From assembly GCA_001661245.1 (NCBI GenBank), contig KV454013.1, forward strand, positions 1,688,700 to 1,743,660: a stretch of 54,961 nucleotides of DNA, read 5' to 3'. The notes beneath the pieces are model-generated. The model was not told the DNA's origin. It was given only the letters and a program-made list of their open reading frames with translations, and made no database searches. The position numbers and the translations under genes were made by a program. The DNA comes from Pachysolen tannophilus NRRL Y-2460 (lineage: Eukaryota > Ascomycota > Pichiomycetes > Alaninales > Pachysolenaceae). How positions within the stretch are numbered: position 1 is the stretch's first letter; each line of letters starts with the position of its first letter. Shown here piece after piece: positions 22,048 through 30,681 of the stretch.

Positions 22048-22899
22048 ATGACGGTTCAAAGGTTTTATCAATTGTCTTCGGGCTATAGGTTACCATCTGT
22101 TGGTCTTGGTACTTGGAGTATTCCCAATCTGAGCACGGCTAAGGTTGTATGTAGTGCTTTAGATTGTGGATTTCGGCTTATTGATACAGCAGTATTATAT
22201 GGTAATGAACGGGAGTGTGGTCAAGGTATTTTGAAATGGATTGAGCAGGATCCTCAGAATAATAAGAGGGAAGAAGTTGTTTATACTACTAAGTTATGGA
22301 ACTCTGAGTGTGGGTATCTGAGGGCAAAAGCTGCAATTAAAAAATGTTTTGAAAAAGTTGAAGGGCTCGGTTATATTGATTTATTATTGATACATTCTCC
22401 TTTAGCTGGACCAACAGCAAGATTAGAGACTTGGAAGGCTATGCAAGAAGCAGTTGATGAAGGTTTAGTCAAATCAATTGGTGTTTCGAATTATGGCCAA
22501 CATCATATTGAACAATTGCTATCATGGGAAGGATTAAGGTATAAACCAGTTGTTAATCAAATTGAAATATCACCTTGGTTAATGAGACAGGAATTGGCTG
22601 ATTTTTGCAAATCAAATGGGATTGTGGTAGAGGCATATGCACCGCTAGCTCATGGTGGAAGAATAAACGATAAAGATGTTTCAAGATTGGCCAAGAAGTA
22701 TAACGTTTCCACAGCTCAAATTTTAATTAGATGGAGTTTACAAAAAGGTTATGTTCCATTACCAAAGACAAAATCTCTTGAAAGGTTACCATCTAATATT
22801 GACGTTTACAATTTTGAAATCTCTCAAGAGGATATGGATATCTTGAGTCACCCAGAGAGTTATGACCCAACTGATTGGGAATGTACCGATGCTCCTTGA
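22048..22899 (+). CDS. Aldo-keto reductase, YJR096W type
   Basis: A 283-residue NADPH-dependent aldo-keto reductase, matching S. cerevisiae YJR096W (xylose/arabinose and general aldehyde reductase) almost end to end, including the identical C-terminus DPTDWECTDAP apart from the first residues. Catalytic tetrad: Asp in LIDTAVLYGNE, Tyr in the same motif, Lys in YTTKLWN, His in LLIHSPL. The cofactor pocket is near PLPKTKS. The TIM-barrel core is complete and the length is standard. The ATG at 22048 is supported by the aligned N-terminus (FYQLSSGYRLPSVGLGTW). A 35-nt stretch at 22453-22487 is identical to the xylose reductase gene at the right end of the window. Confidence 0.9.
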   Translation: MTVQRFYQLSSGYRLPSVGLGTWSIPNLSTAKVVCSALDCGFRLIDTAVLYGNERECGQGILKWIEQDPQNNKREEVVYTTKLWNSECGYLRAKAAIKKCFEKVEGLGYIDLLLIHSPLAGPTARLETWKAMQEAVDEGLVKSIGVSNYGQHHIEQLLSWEGLRYKPVVNQIEISPWLMRQELADFCKSNGIVVEAYAPLAHGGRINDKDVSRLAKKYNVSTAQILIRWSLQKGYVPLPKTKSLERLPSNIDVYNFEISQEDMDILSHPESYDPTDWECTDAP

Positions 22900-23033
22900 A
22901 TTTGATTGGTTTTTAACATTGAAATTCTTGAAATTTTTGAAATTTTTTAAATATTTTTTTTTTTAAAAAGGAAAGCTGAAATTAATAAAATATAACATTA
23001 TCATCTATTATATTATTATATATACACATTTGT

Positions 23034-24617
23034 TTAACTTAAAGTAAAATCAAATTCTTTAAAATAATTTTTAAACAATTCACATTCTTTGGTCTCTTTA
23101 GCTTGAGGTTGTTTGCATTTATCCCAATGTATCCTTTTTGTTTCATTTATCAAAGTAGCAAAAACTCTTCTAGGAAATTGTAAATCAACGGAACCTGAAT
23201 CTTCTGTACCACTTAATTTACAAACATATTGATTTTTAACCTCAACATCACTGTAAATTGATATTAAGATGTAGTCTTCATTATTTATTATATTGTCTAA
23301 TTCTTCTTGGCCAGCATTGTCATTCGTTATTTCAATAAAGTCTAATTTTTGATTTTTAGTAAATAAATTATTATTTCTTCCAACTTGTTGATCCAAAGTT
23401 TTCTTAAAATTATCATTTTCAAAAAAATTCGACATTATTGGTAAAAACTGAATATGATAATGTACCGATTTTAATCTTGAAACTTCAAAAAAGACAATTT
23501 TAAATTCAGAATTAATATTTTTAAACATCTTTATTAAGGCAATTTTATATTTCAAAATTTCATCGAATAATGGTGATTTTGTAATATTTGTCGTCTCATC
23601 TTCTTTTTCATTTAATGACCTTAAAGTTGGTATATGAGAAATTGGGATGATAATTCCATGACCTGAAATATCAATTAAGCCTCTGTGAGGTCTTGTCAAA
23701 GGTCCTTTTGCAATAGTCAAATAACAATGTTCACCAATAGAGATAATCATATGAACATCAATTTTAGGATTCGATAAACAAAAAAAACATTGATCTGGAG
23801 TAACAATTTGTTTCATTTTTTTAAAGCTAGAAGAGGACACACCATCATTCAACTTTCTTTTCTGTGAAGTTGGAATTAATTCAACGGTGTTAATTGTAGC
23901 AGGTTTACTCTGTTCCAAAAATGGATTATTGTTGTTAAATTGTGTTATGTTCTCCAAATCTAATTCACTTAATAGGTTTAAATTAAAAGCATAATGCCAT
24001 CTTTCTAATTTATTTCCATAAGTCCCTAAACTAACAAATCTCGTTAACCTTGATTCATCTTTCCAATAAATCGGTTGTCTTTCAAAAAATCGTCCATTTT
24101 CACTTCCACAACAAAAATGATATCTTGGTTTTGTCAACTTTACAACTTCGTCAATCTTAACGTCATTCGCAATTAAAGTTAATTTTTGTTCTTTTGAAAT
24201 AAAAGATGGCCATTGATATGAAAGCAAAATATCTATGGTTTCATTTTGGAAAGTTTCTTGAATTTTTTCCATAGTTATATCTTTGAGATTTCCTGTTATA
24301 TAACCAATCGTAACACCATTTGATAATTTATAAATACCAATTTTACCTAGGAATATCAAGTTATTCACCACTTCTTTATGTACATCTTCTAATTCAAATT
24401 CTGCTGGGTTGATTCCTTCCACAAATATAGTTTTCTGATCTATGCTAATCAAATCTTTCAGTTGAGTAGAATTCTGTAAAGTATCACCAACTAGTAAAAC
24501 TAAGTCAAAAGGTCCATTCTTCAGATTTAATGAGTTTGCTTGTTTCAATAACTTGTTCAAATTTGTTGGATTTGGATTCAAGACTAATAGCTTTAGCCTC
24601 AGAACTTCTCCTGTCAT
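23034..24617 (-). CDS. DRN1: CwfJ-family protein, lariat-debranching-associated Drn1
   Basis: A 527-residue CwfJ protein. S. cerevisiae Drn1 (YGR093W) associates with lariat debranching enzyme Dbr1 and the spliceosome and modulates intron-lariat turnover. The N-terminal half (about 1-250) has the weakly conserved metallophosphoesterase-like region (FDLVLLVGDTL). CwfJ_C_1 spans about 275-400 with CFFCLSNPKIDVHMIISIG, GHGIIIPISHIPTLRSL and the HIT-like VHYHIQFLPI. CwfJ_C_2 follows to the end with GSVDLQFPRRVFATLI and HWDKCKQ. It starts at the ATG at 24617 and ends close to its minus-strand neighbour DNM1. Likely nuclear. No anomalies noticed. Confidence 0.88.
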   Translation of the reverse strand: MTGEVLRLKLLVLNPNPTNLNKLLKQANSLNLKNGPFDLVLLVGDTLQNSTQLKDLISIDQKTIFVEGINPAEFELEDVHKEVVNNLIFLGKIGIYKLSNGVTIGYITGNLKDITMEKIQETFQNETIDILLSYQWPSFISKEQKLTLIANDVKIDEVVKLTKPRYHFCCGSENGRFFERQPIYWKDESRLTRFVSLGTYGNKLERWHYAFNLNLLSELDLENITQFNNNNPFLEQSKPATINTVELIPTSQKRKLNDGVSSSSFKKMKQIVTPDQCFFCLSNPKIDVHMIISIGEHCYLTIAKGPLTRPHRGLIDISGHGIIIPISHIPTLRSLNEKEDETTNITKSPLFDEILKYKIALIKMFKNINSEFKIVFFEVSRLKSVHYHIQFLPIMSNFFENDNFKKTLDQQVGRNNNLFTKNQKLDFIEITNDNAGQEELDNIINNEDYILISIYSDVEVKNQYVCKLSGTEDSGSVDLQFPRRVFATLINETKRIHWDKCKQPQAKETKECELFKNYFKEFDFTLS

Positions 24618-24933
24618 TTTTCAACCAAGTACCGTTATTATATTTAACTTTTAGACTTTAAAAACTTGGTTCTTTTTATTTATTTGCATTACAAAATTTT
24701 TTTTTTTCAAATTTTCATACATTACATATAATAACATTGTAAAAATCAACATAATTATAGAATTCAATGAATAAGAATATATACAGAAATCAATAAAAAA
24801 TAGGATTCATATATAGTGGAGTCAAAATCACAATTAATCGCAATAAATGTTAAGTTTTTTTTTTTTAAAAAAAAAAAAAAAAGAAAAAGAAAAAAAAAGT
24901 TATTTATTCATTTCATTTCCAACCCATTAAATC
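24618..24933. other. DNM1-DRN1 spacer
   Basis: A 316-bp AT-rich spacer containing the DRN1 promoter side is not present here; this is the 5' region of DRN1 only down to 24618, followed on the right by nothing coding. A poly-T/poly-A block at 24856-24898 lies just past the DNM1-proximal 3' region. No gene is seen. Confidence 0.35.
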
Positions 24934-27306
24934 TCAAACAACTTCACTAATAATCTCACTTGCTTGTCTATATGTATCTAATAAATTCTGACACCTTTGT
25001 CTTTCCGCGCTTATAGTTTCATCTTCCAATAGTAACTCATCAAACAAATCTTCTTTATACAATTTGGATACCAATCTGTTTTGAACCGTTTCTTTTGTAT
25101 AATTGACTAAAAGACACATAACGGATTTTGGAACTTGGTCTTGAATCATTTCTCTGATAATTCCAAAATATGAAACGATTAATTTTAAAATCAATTCACA
25201 TTCCAATTGCTCTCTCTCTGATAATTGTTGGAATTGTTGATCCGTTTCTATATTTAACTGTTCCATTTGTTGGGTGATTTTTGATTGAATATTATTTGAA
25301 GGTGAATTGAATGACAATTCCGATGATGGGAAAGGGACAGCTGATGTCAGATCTTGTTCAGTTTGTCCCTGGGCAAACTGTTGAGATTGATCATCTTTAC
25401 CGAAAAAGAAATTCAAAAAGGAATCTTGGTTTGTATCGTTCTGCAGTTGCGCTGCTGATGATGAGTGAATAGCAGGGATTGTATCTTTAGAATCATCTGA
25501 GTTGCGTTGAATTTCAATTTCAACTTCGTTTTTAGAATCAGACTTCGTATTATTAGATCCATGAGAATGATGTTTTGCAGAACCATTTTCCAAGATTTTT
25601 TTATCATGATTTTTAGAACTGTTTTTAACTTTTTGCTTTCTTTCTTCAACTACACTTGCCATTGCACTTGCTGCACCAACAAAATTTGGATGATTTGTGT
25701 TAATATAAGCTCTATGAATTTCAATTAAGCTCTCGACATATTTAGTAGCAGGACCTAATCTTTCTCTTAATAAATCAGAAATAACTTCTATTAATTTTGT
25801 TTGTAATTTTGGATATCTGCTCAACTCTGCAGATCCACAATTATGACAAATTTTCATTAATTCTTCATATACTAATTCAACACATCTTTTAGAAGGACCT
25901 TCTAATAATTGAATTTGTGGTTTTACTAATAAATCAAATGCCAATTCTGGAACAAATAAAGATGGTCTTGGACCGGTAGAATTTCTAATAGCTGTTCTAA
26001 TATCATTGATTGATAAATTAGAAGTTGGATTAATTGTCAATAATGACTGTCCAAAGACTTCATTATATATATAATATATTCTTGCACCACCACATAATTC
26101 TTTTGTAGAAATTTCCATTGAATTACCTTCTATTGAATTAATAAAATTTGTTGCAAATTTTGTCATTAATTGTAAAATTAATATTCCTCTATTTTCTTTT
26201 GAAACTGAATCTAAATCACCATAACTTGCCAATTCTTGTTCCGTTTGTCCCATCAAAGTATTTAATTTAGCTTTAATATCAGGTAATCTTTCTCTAATAT
26301 GATTCATTAAAGTATGATTTAAAGTCTTTGCTAAAAATTTTGTACCGCATCTATTGGCAATACTTCTATAAGCAGGATGATTATGGAAAAAATCTTCTTC
26401 AGCTTGAAGACTATCTTCTAAAGATTTATTAACCGAAATATCTTGTTGAGATCTATTAACAGTACCAATGAATCCCAATTTTAATGGATAAACTTTACCA
26501 GTTAAGATATCCAAGGCGTTTGTACCATGATCCATCAAATCAATTTTTGATAATATACCAATTGTTCTTTTACCTAAAGGATCAACTTGTCTTGCTAATT
26601 TCAAAGATTCAGAATTAACCAAATCAACATTTGCAGGAGAAACTGCCAAGATTATTGAATTTGGTTTAGCAATATATTCTAAAATTAAATTTTTTATTTG
26701 TCTTTCAATATCAGTTGGTTGATCACCAATTGGAATCTTGGTTAAACCAGGTAAATCTACCAAAGTAAGATTTAAAACTTTTGGTGAATATACTTTTAAA
26801 TTTATTGGTAACCTACTAATCCCTTTATTTTTCCCAGCAATTCTAGCAGTTTCATTTTCAATTTCTTTTCTAATATCAGCAAAATTATAAAATCTCTTAT
26901 TAGGAATATGTAAAAATTCACCCCATTCATTTAAAGGTGTATGATTATTATTATTATTATTATTATTATTTGTTATTGTATTTTTCAAATGATCTTCTAA
27001 AGTTAAACCTTCATTAGAAGAATTATATAAATCTTCATGATTAACAGAACTTCCATTACTATTTTTATAAATTAAAGAATCATCTTCATCAATATTTATC
27101 AACTGTAAAACCAAAGGTCTTCTTGTAACAATACCAACCCCTCTTGGTAAAAAATCTTTACCAACAATATTCTCTAAAACTGATGACTTCCCAGCAGATT
27201 GAGATCCAATAACAGTCAATAATGGTAAATCTAAATCAGTTAAATTCGTATTAATAACAATATCTTGTAATTTATTAACCACAGGAATAAGATCTTGAAA
27301 AGACAT
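24934..27306 (-). CDS. DNM1: Dynamin-related GTPase of mitochondrial and peroxisomal fission
   Basis: A 790-residue dynamin that assembles on mitochondria and peroxisomes to drive division. I use the ATG at 27306; the frame opens two codons earlier at a TTG. GTPase motifs: G1 GSQSAGKSS (34-42), switch RGVGIVTRRPLVLQL, DLPGLTKIP (G3) and SKIDLMD (G4). WGEFLHIPNKRFYNF, ENETARIAG and VSPANVDLVNSESLKLA are Dnm1-specific rather than Vps1-like. The middle domain runs to about 545. A low-complexity insert B follows (about 555-690, with His, Asn and Ser runs). The GED is at the C-terminus (REQLECELILKLIVSYF onward). An (AAT/AAC)n run codes an Asn tract in the GTPase-domain insertion near residue 120. 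The only two in-frame CTGs I find are in the disordered insert. Confidence 0.95.
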   Translation of the reverse strand: MSFQDLIPVVNKLQDIVINTNLTDLDLPLLTVIGSQSAGKSSVLENIVGKDFLPRGVGIVTRRPLVLQLINIDEDDSLIYKNSNGSSVNHEDLYNSSNEGLTLEDHLKNTITNNNNNNNNNHTPLNEWGEFLHIPNKRFYNFADIRKEIENETARIAGKNKGISRLPINLKVYSPKVLNLTLVDLPGLTKIPIGDQPTDIERQIKNLILEYIAKPNSIILAVSPANVDLVNSESLKLARQVDPLGKRTIGILSKIDLMDHGTNALDILTGKVYPLKLGFIGTVNRSQQDISVNKSLEDSLQAEEDFFHNHPAYRSIANRCGTKFLAKTLNHTLMNHIRERLPDIKAKLNTLMGQTEQELASYGDLDSVSKENRGILILQLMTKFATNFINSIEGNSMEISTKELCGGARIYYIYNEVFGQSLLTINPTSNLSINDIRTAIRNSTGPRPSLFVPELAFDLLVKPQIQLLEGPSKRCVELVYEELMKICHNCGSAELSRYPKLQTKLIEVISDLLRERLGPATKYVESLIEIHRAYINTNHPNFVGAASAMASVVEERKQKVKNSSKNHDKKILENGSAKHHSHGSNNTKSDSKNEVEIEIQRNSDDSKDTIPAIHSSSAAQLQNDTNQDSFLNFFFGKDDQSQQFAQGQTEQDLTSAVPFPSSELSFNSPSNNIQSKITQQMEQLNIETDQQFQQLSEREQLECELILKLIVSYFGIIREMIQDQVPKSVMCLLVNYTKETVQNRLVSKLYKEDLFDELLLEDETISAERQRCQNLLDTYRQASEIISEVV

Positions 27307-27570
27307 TGCCAACTAAACACTAAACACTAAACAACTTCACTTGATTTGATTTATACTCAATTTATTTATATCCTCTACTCCTCTACACAAATACTTTCTA
27401 TACAACACTTGTTTAAAATTACTTTTGCCATCTGTTTTGTTTATATATTCTCAACCAATAAACAAGTTGAAAAAAAAAAAAAAATTGCAAAAAATGACCA
27501 AAAAAGGAAACACAGTCCAATTAAGGAAAAAGTATTATATAAATTACCTATTTAGGAAGTCATAACGGGT

Positions 27571-28980
27571 TTATAAGATGGGTTTCTTTCTTCTTTTGAC
27601 CAAACCATTTAAATTATTAACAGTTGGTGATGATAATTTCCTCTTGACTAGTCCATTCAAGTCATTAGTTTGTGGGATTATTGTGTTAGCTTGGTGGTTT
27701 TGTTTTTCAAGTTTTCCAAGTTTTTTCCCATGAATTTCTTTAAATATATGGTTGATTGATAGGCAATTGATGTAATTGTAAATTTTTTCTATTTCATCGA
27801 TATCATTGCTATAATCTTGTTCAATTATGATGGTTTTAAGTTTCTTCAAGTTCTTATTATTCAATTTTATAAGTTCATTTGTATTTGAAAAATTTTTTTT
27901 ATGTAAATTTCCTTTAACTCCAATTACACCAACTACAACACCAAGCCTAAATTCTTGTCTTATTGATAATTCTAACCAAAATTGCAGTATACTAATTTTT
28001 TTAATTCTATTTTCCACCACTAAATGTTCAAAAAATCTTCCCTTTGGATCATCTGGAAATAGAGGTATGGCATTAATAGCCAATTCATGATTTGAATCTT
28101 TATGATTATTATCATGAAATATATCACCAATAGACCAATTAGTTTTATTTGGTAAATACCTTTCTGTTGTTGTAAATTCTGATCCTGGAATAGTTAATTT
28201 AATTTCTTTATTATCAAATTCTGTTAAACTAACTTCATTGATTATATTACACCACCATTTTAATAATTGTTCACCATTTAATAAATGTTTCTTTGTATTT
28301 TTATATGAATAAGGGAATAAATATTGTCTTTCAGGTCTTGTAAATAAACAAATTTTATCCACAACATGATTATCATTATATTCAAGTTTTAAATGAGATA
28401 TTCTATTATTTCCTTCAGTTTTTAAAGGTTTATTAATATCTTTATTTTGATGTAATCTTTCAATTAAAATTCTTAAAGATCTCTCAGTAGATGTTACATA
28501 TCTATTGTTGTTAAACTTGTTTGAGAACGAAAACTCATGTTTAATATTTTTATCTTTCTCAAGTTTAACTATAACATCATCTAAATAATAACTCAATGGA
28601 ATTCTTAATAAATATTTCATTATATCTTTAACCAATTCTCCAATATTAACATTAATTTTATCCTGCGTCTTATCTTTATCAAATAACCCAGTAGTATCAG
28701 CCTTTGATATAAATAAAACTCTCGAAGTCTCATCTTTATCCAAGATAATATATACAAATACTTCAATTCCGAAAAAAATAACCTTATCTTGTAATATCGA
28801 TATGAAATGTTGAATCTTAACAGTTGTACTTTTAGTGGTATTTTTATTCTTATAAAAAATTGGTTTTGATTTTTTAGATTGAGATACTAAATTGATTAAT
28901 CTATAACGAATTGAAGATTTTGGTAAATGAGATTCTAAAAGTGAACAAAGCTCAACTTCACTATCATCATTATCAGACAT
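27571..28980 (-). CDS. RTT109: Histone H3 K56 acetyltransferase
   Basis: A 469-residue KAT11-family acetyltransferase that modifies newly made histone H3 (K56, also K9/K27) with Asf1 or Vps75, needed for replication-coupled nucleosome assembly. Family signature blocks are LFTRPERQYLFPYSYKNTKKH, the LNGEQLLKWW segment, LFPDDPKGRFFEHLVVE and QFWLELSIRQEF. ATG at 28980. The C-terminal tail carries a duplicated basic motif, NDLNGLVKRK then NNLNGLVKRRKK, likely nuclear-localisation or Vps75/chaperone-contacting sequence. It is followed 265 bp on by DNM1 on the same strand. One CTG lies just before QFW, a variable position in the family. Confidence 0.93.
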   Translation of the reverse strand: MSDNDDSEVELCSLLESHLPKSSIRYRLINLVSQSKKSKPIFYKNKNTTKSTTVKIQHFISILQDKVIFFGIEVFVYIILDKDETSRVLFISKADTTGLFDKDKTQDKINVNIGELVKDIMKYLLRIPLSYYLDDVIVKLEKDKNIKHEFSFSNKFNNNRYVTSTERSLRILIERLHQNKDINKPLKTEGNNRISHLKLEYNDNHVVDKICLFTRPERQYLFPYSYKNTKKHLLNGEQLLKWWCNIINEVSLTEFDNKEIKLTIPGSEFTTTERYLPNKTNWSIGDIFHDNNHKDSNHELAINAIPLFPDDPKGRFFEHLVVENRIKKISILQFWLELSIRQEFRLGVVVGVIGVKGNLHKKNFSNTNELIKLNNKNLKKLKTIIIEQDYSNDIDEIEKIYNYINCLSINHIFKEIHGKKLGKLEKQNHQANTIIPQTNDLNGLVKRKLSSPTVNNLNGLVKRRKKPIL

Positions 28981-29329
28981 ATTCTTCTCCTTCTCCTTCT
29001 TCTCAATTAAACTAAACTCATTAAAATCACTGTTTTAATGTTTAATTTTGAATTTTTCATTATTTGTTTTTCAGTATGTATCTTTTTTACTATAACAAAT
29101 TCAATAGAAAAAAAAAAAGTTTCAATTATATCTAGTAATTATACGGATTATAAATATGAAAAAAAATATATATATAGTTAAGAAAGATTAATAACTAATT
29201 ATTCTTTAGAAACTTATAACAATCATTTACTCCTCAATTCTTTTTTTTTTTTTTTTTTTTAAATTATGTTTCCTTTTATTAATATTGTAAAATTTTATTT
29301 TCAAAGAAAAACAAAAAAACACAAACTTT
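28981..29329. other. PRE3-RTT109 spacer
   Basis: A 349-bp spacer between the PRE3 stop and the RTT109 ATG, on the same strand. It has a 20-nt poly-T at about 29241-29260 and short (TA) repeats near 29168-29177. No gene is seen. Confidence 0.5.
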
Positions 29330-30346
29330 TCAAGCTTCTTGATATTCATCTGGGTAAAATATCAATCTTTCAATTCCATCTTTGGTTAATATAACTAATC
29401 TGATGACACCACCTGAGGATCCATCCCATTTGATAGCTTGTGATAAAGAAGTTTTTATAAAATTAACAGTTTCATCTTTTGTCATATTTTTTTTAAAATT
29501 TTTATTACAATAACCGTAAATAAAAGTAGAACCTGAACCAGCAATTGCATAATCTTGTTGATGAATGGAGCCACCAATTGGAATACTATAAACTGAACCC
29601 TTTTTCTTCTCATCGTACCCAGCACATATGATACCAGCTGTTAAATGATCTTTATTTGTATAACATAATTCTTGAAATAATGAGGCTGCTATTTTTGTTG
29701 TTGGTTTACCATTTTGAGCTGTATACATCTGTAAATGGTATCTGACAACGTCAGTTATTGCCTGAGTATCGGCAGCAGATCCTGATCTGCAACAGAAAAT
29801 TGTATCATGAACTTGAGTCAATTTATCAGTCACACTTTATATATAATTTGTTAGTAAAATAAGGTTCTTGATATAAAAGATAAAAGATCTATAAAAACAA
29901 ACTTACCGATTAGCAATATAAGCACCAGTTGTGGTCCTACTATCGGCCCCCAATATGACACCATCTTTAAAAGTAACAGCCATACTAGATAAATAAACAT
30001 GTTAGTACCATACTTTCTATTTTTTCCAAATAGATGATTACAACCTTGACCTGATACACACAAGCCCAAAAGTTGCCAAAATTCAATTCGTTACATACAT
30101 TGAAGTACCAAGACTATATTACATATTAATTGATTAAAATAATGTTAGTGATCTATTGCTCAATAAGTTGTTGTTGTTGTTGCTGTCTTAATTCTCATCA
30201 TTACATTACAAGCTCTATGATTGATAGAGTGTAGAAAAACGTAGAAAGAAAAAAACAAACAAGAAGAAAAAAAAAACAAAAAAACTTCAAACATACCTAA
30301 CTTCACCTTTCTTCAAGTGTTCTATATCAACTGTGATTCCATTCAT
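29330..30346 (-). CDS. PRE3: 20S proteasome beta-1 subunit, four exons including a 15-nt microexon
   Basis: Caspase-like (post-acidic) catalytic subunit of the 20S proteasome. Exons on the minus strand: 30346-30297 (50 nt), 30113-30099 (15 nt), 29984-29907 (78 nt) and 29834-29330 (505 nt), total 648 nt and 215 residues, the same length as S. cerevisiae Pre3. Introns of 183, 114 and 72 nt have GTATGT, GTATGT and GTAAGT donors, branch sequences CACTAAC, TACTAAC and TACTAAC, and AG acceptors. Splicing gives [31 protein letters not shown], so the autocatalytic Gly-Thr with nucleophile Thr sits entirely in the microexon. The mature domain shows [37 protein letters not shown]-like and [13 protein letters not shown]. 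Every junction keeps frame and restores conserved residues. Confidence 0.95.
30099..30113 (-). other. PRE3: PRE3 microexon carrying the catalytic threonine
   Basis: The 15 nt TCTTGGTACTTCAAT are preceded by ATATAG and followed by GTATGT. Together with the flanking exon ends they encode Ser-Leu-Gly-Thr-Ser-Ile. Gly-Thr is the propeptide cleavage point and Thr becomes the N-terminal nucleophile. Skipping this exon keeps the frame (15 is divisible by 3) but removes the active site. Confidence 0.93.
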
Positions 30347-30429
30347 AATTACTAATTGCCCTCTAATTGAAATCTTAAAAGTCTTCCTTTTAAATAGATT
30401 TCAACTCTTCTTTAAACCTTTAAACCTTT

Positions 30430-30440
30430 CAGTTGCCACT
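30430..30440 (-). promoter_or_regulatory. Possible Rpn4/PACE-like site upstream of PRE3
   Basis: On the minus strand AGTGGCAACT lies about 90 bp before the PRE3 ATG. It matches the S. cerevisiae proteasome element GGTGGCAAA at 7 of 9 positions. Position and gene fit, but a single degenerate match is weak. Confidence 0.3.
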
Positions 30441-30681
30441 ATAAAATTGAACAAATAGATGAAAACCAGAATTTGAATTTCTACGCACGTCTCTTAATTG
30501 CAAACCAATATCAACTATAATATATTAAGACGATATACAATCAGGTATATATTGAACTATAAAAGAGTAGAAGAAGGAGAAAAAATAAATTGAATGGAAA
30601 GTAGTTAAAGAGAAAAAGAAAGAAATTGAGGCAATTGTGTTTTTTTCTTTTTTCCTTTTTTTTTCATTTTTAGCTTTTTAT

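Noticed and set aside
24856-24898. T-run followed by A-run as a hairpin terminator between DRN1 and DNM1
   Set aside because: T-A homopolymer blocks occur at many sites here and no specific role can be argued; the spacer otherwise holds the DNM1 3' flank (beside 24934) and has no gene. This note also corrects the wording of the 24618-24933 entry: both DRN1 (23034-24617) and DNM1 (from 24934) are on the minus strand, so the spacer is the DRN1 5' side and the DNM1 3' side.
29851-30069. 72-codon minus ORF between PRE3 exons
   Set aside because: It is a readthrough of the third PRE3 exon and flanking introns in another frame.
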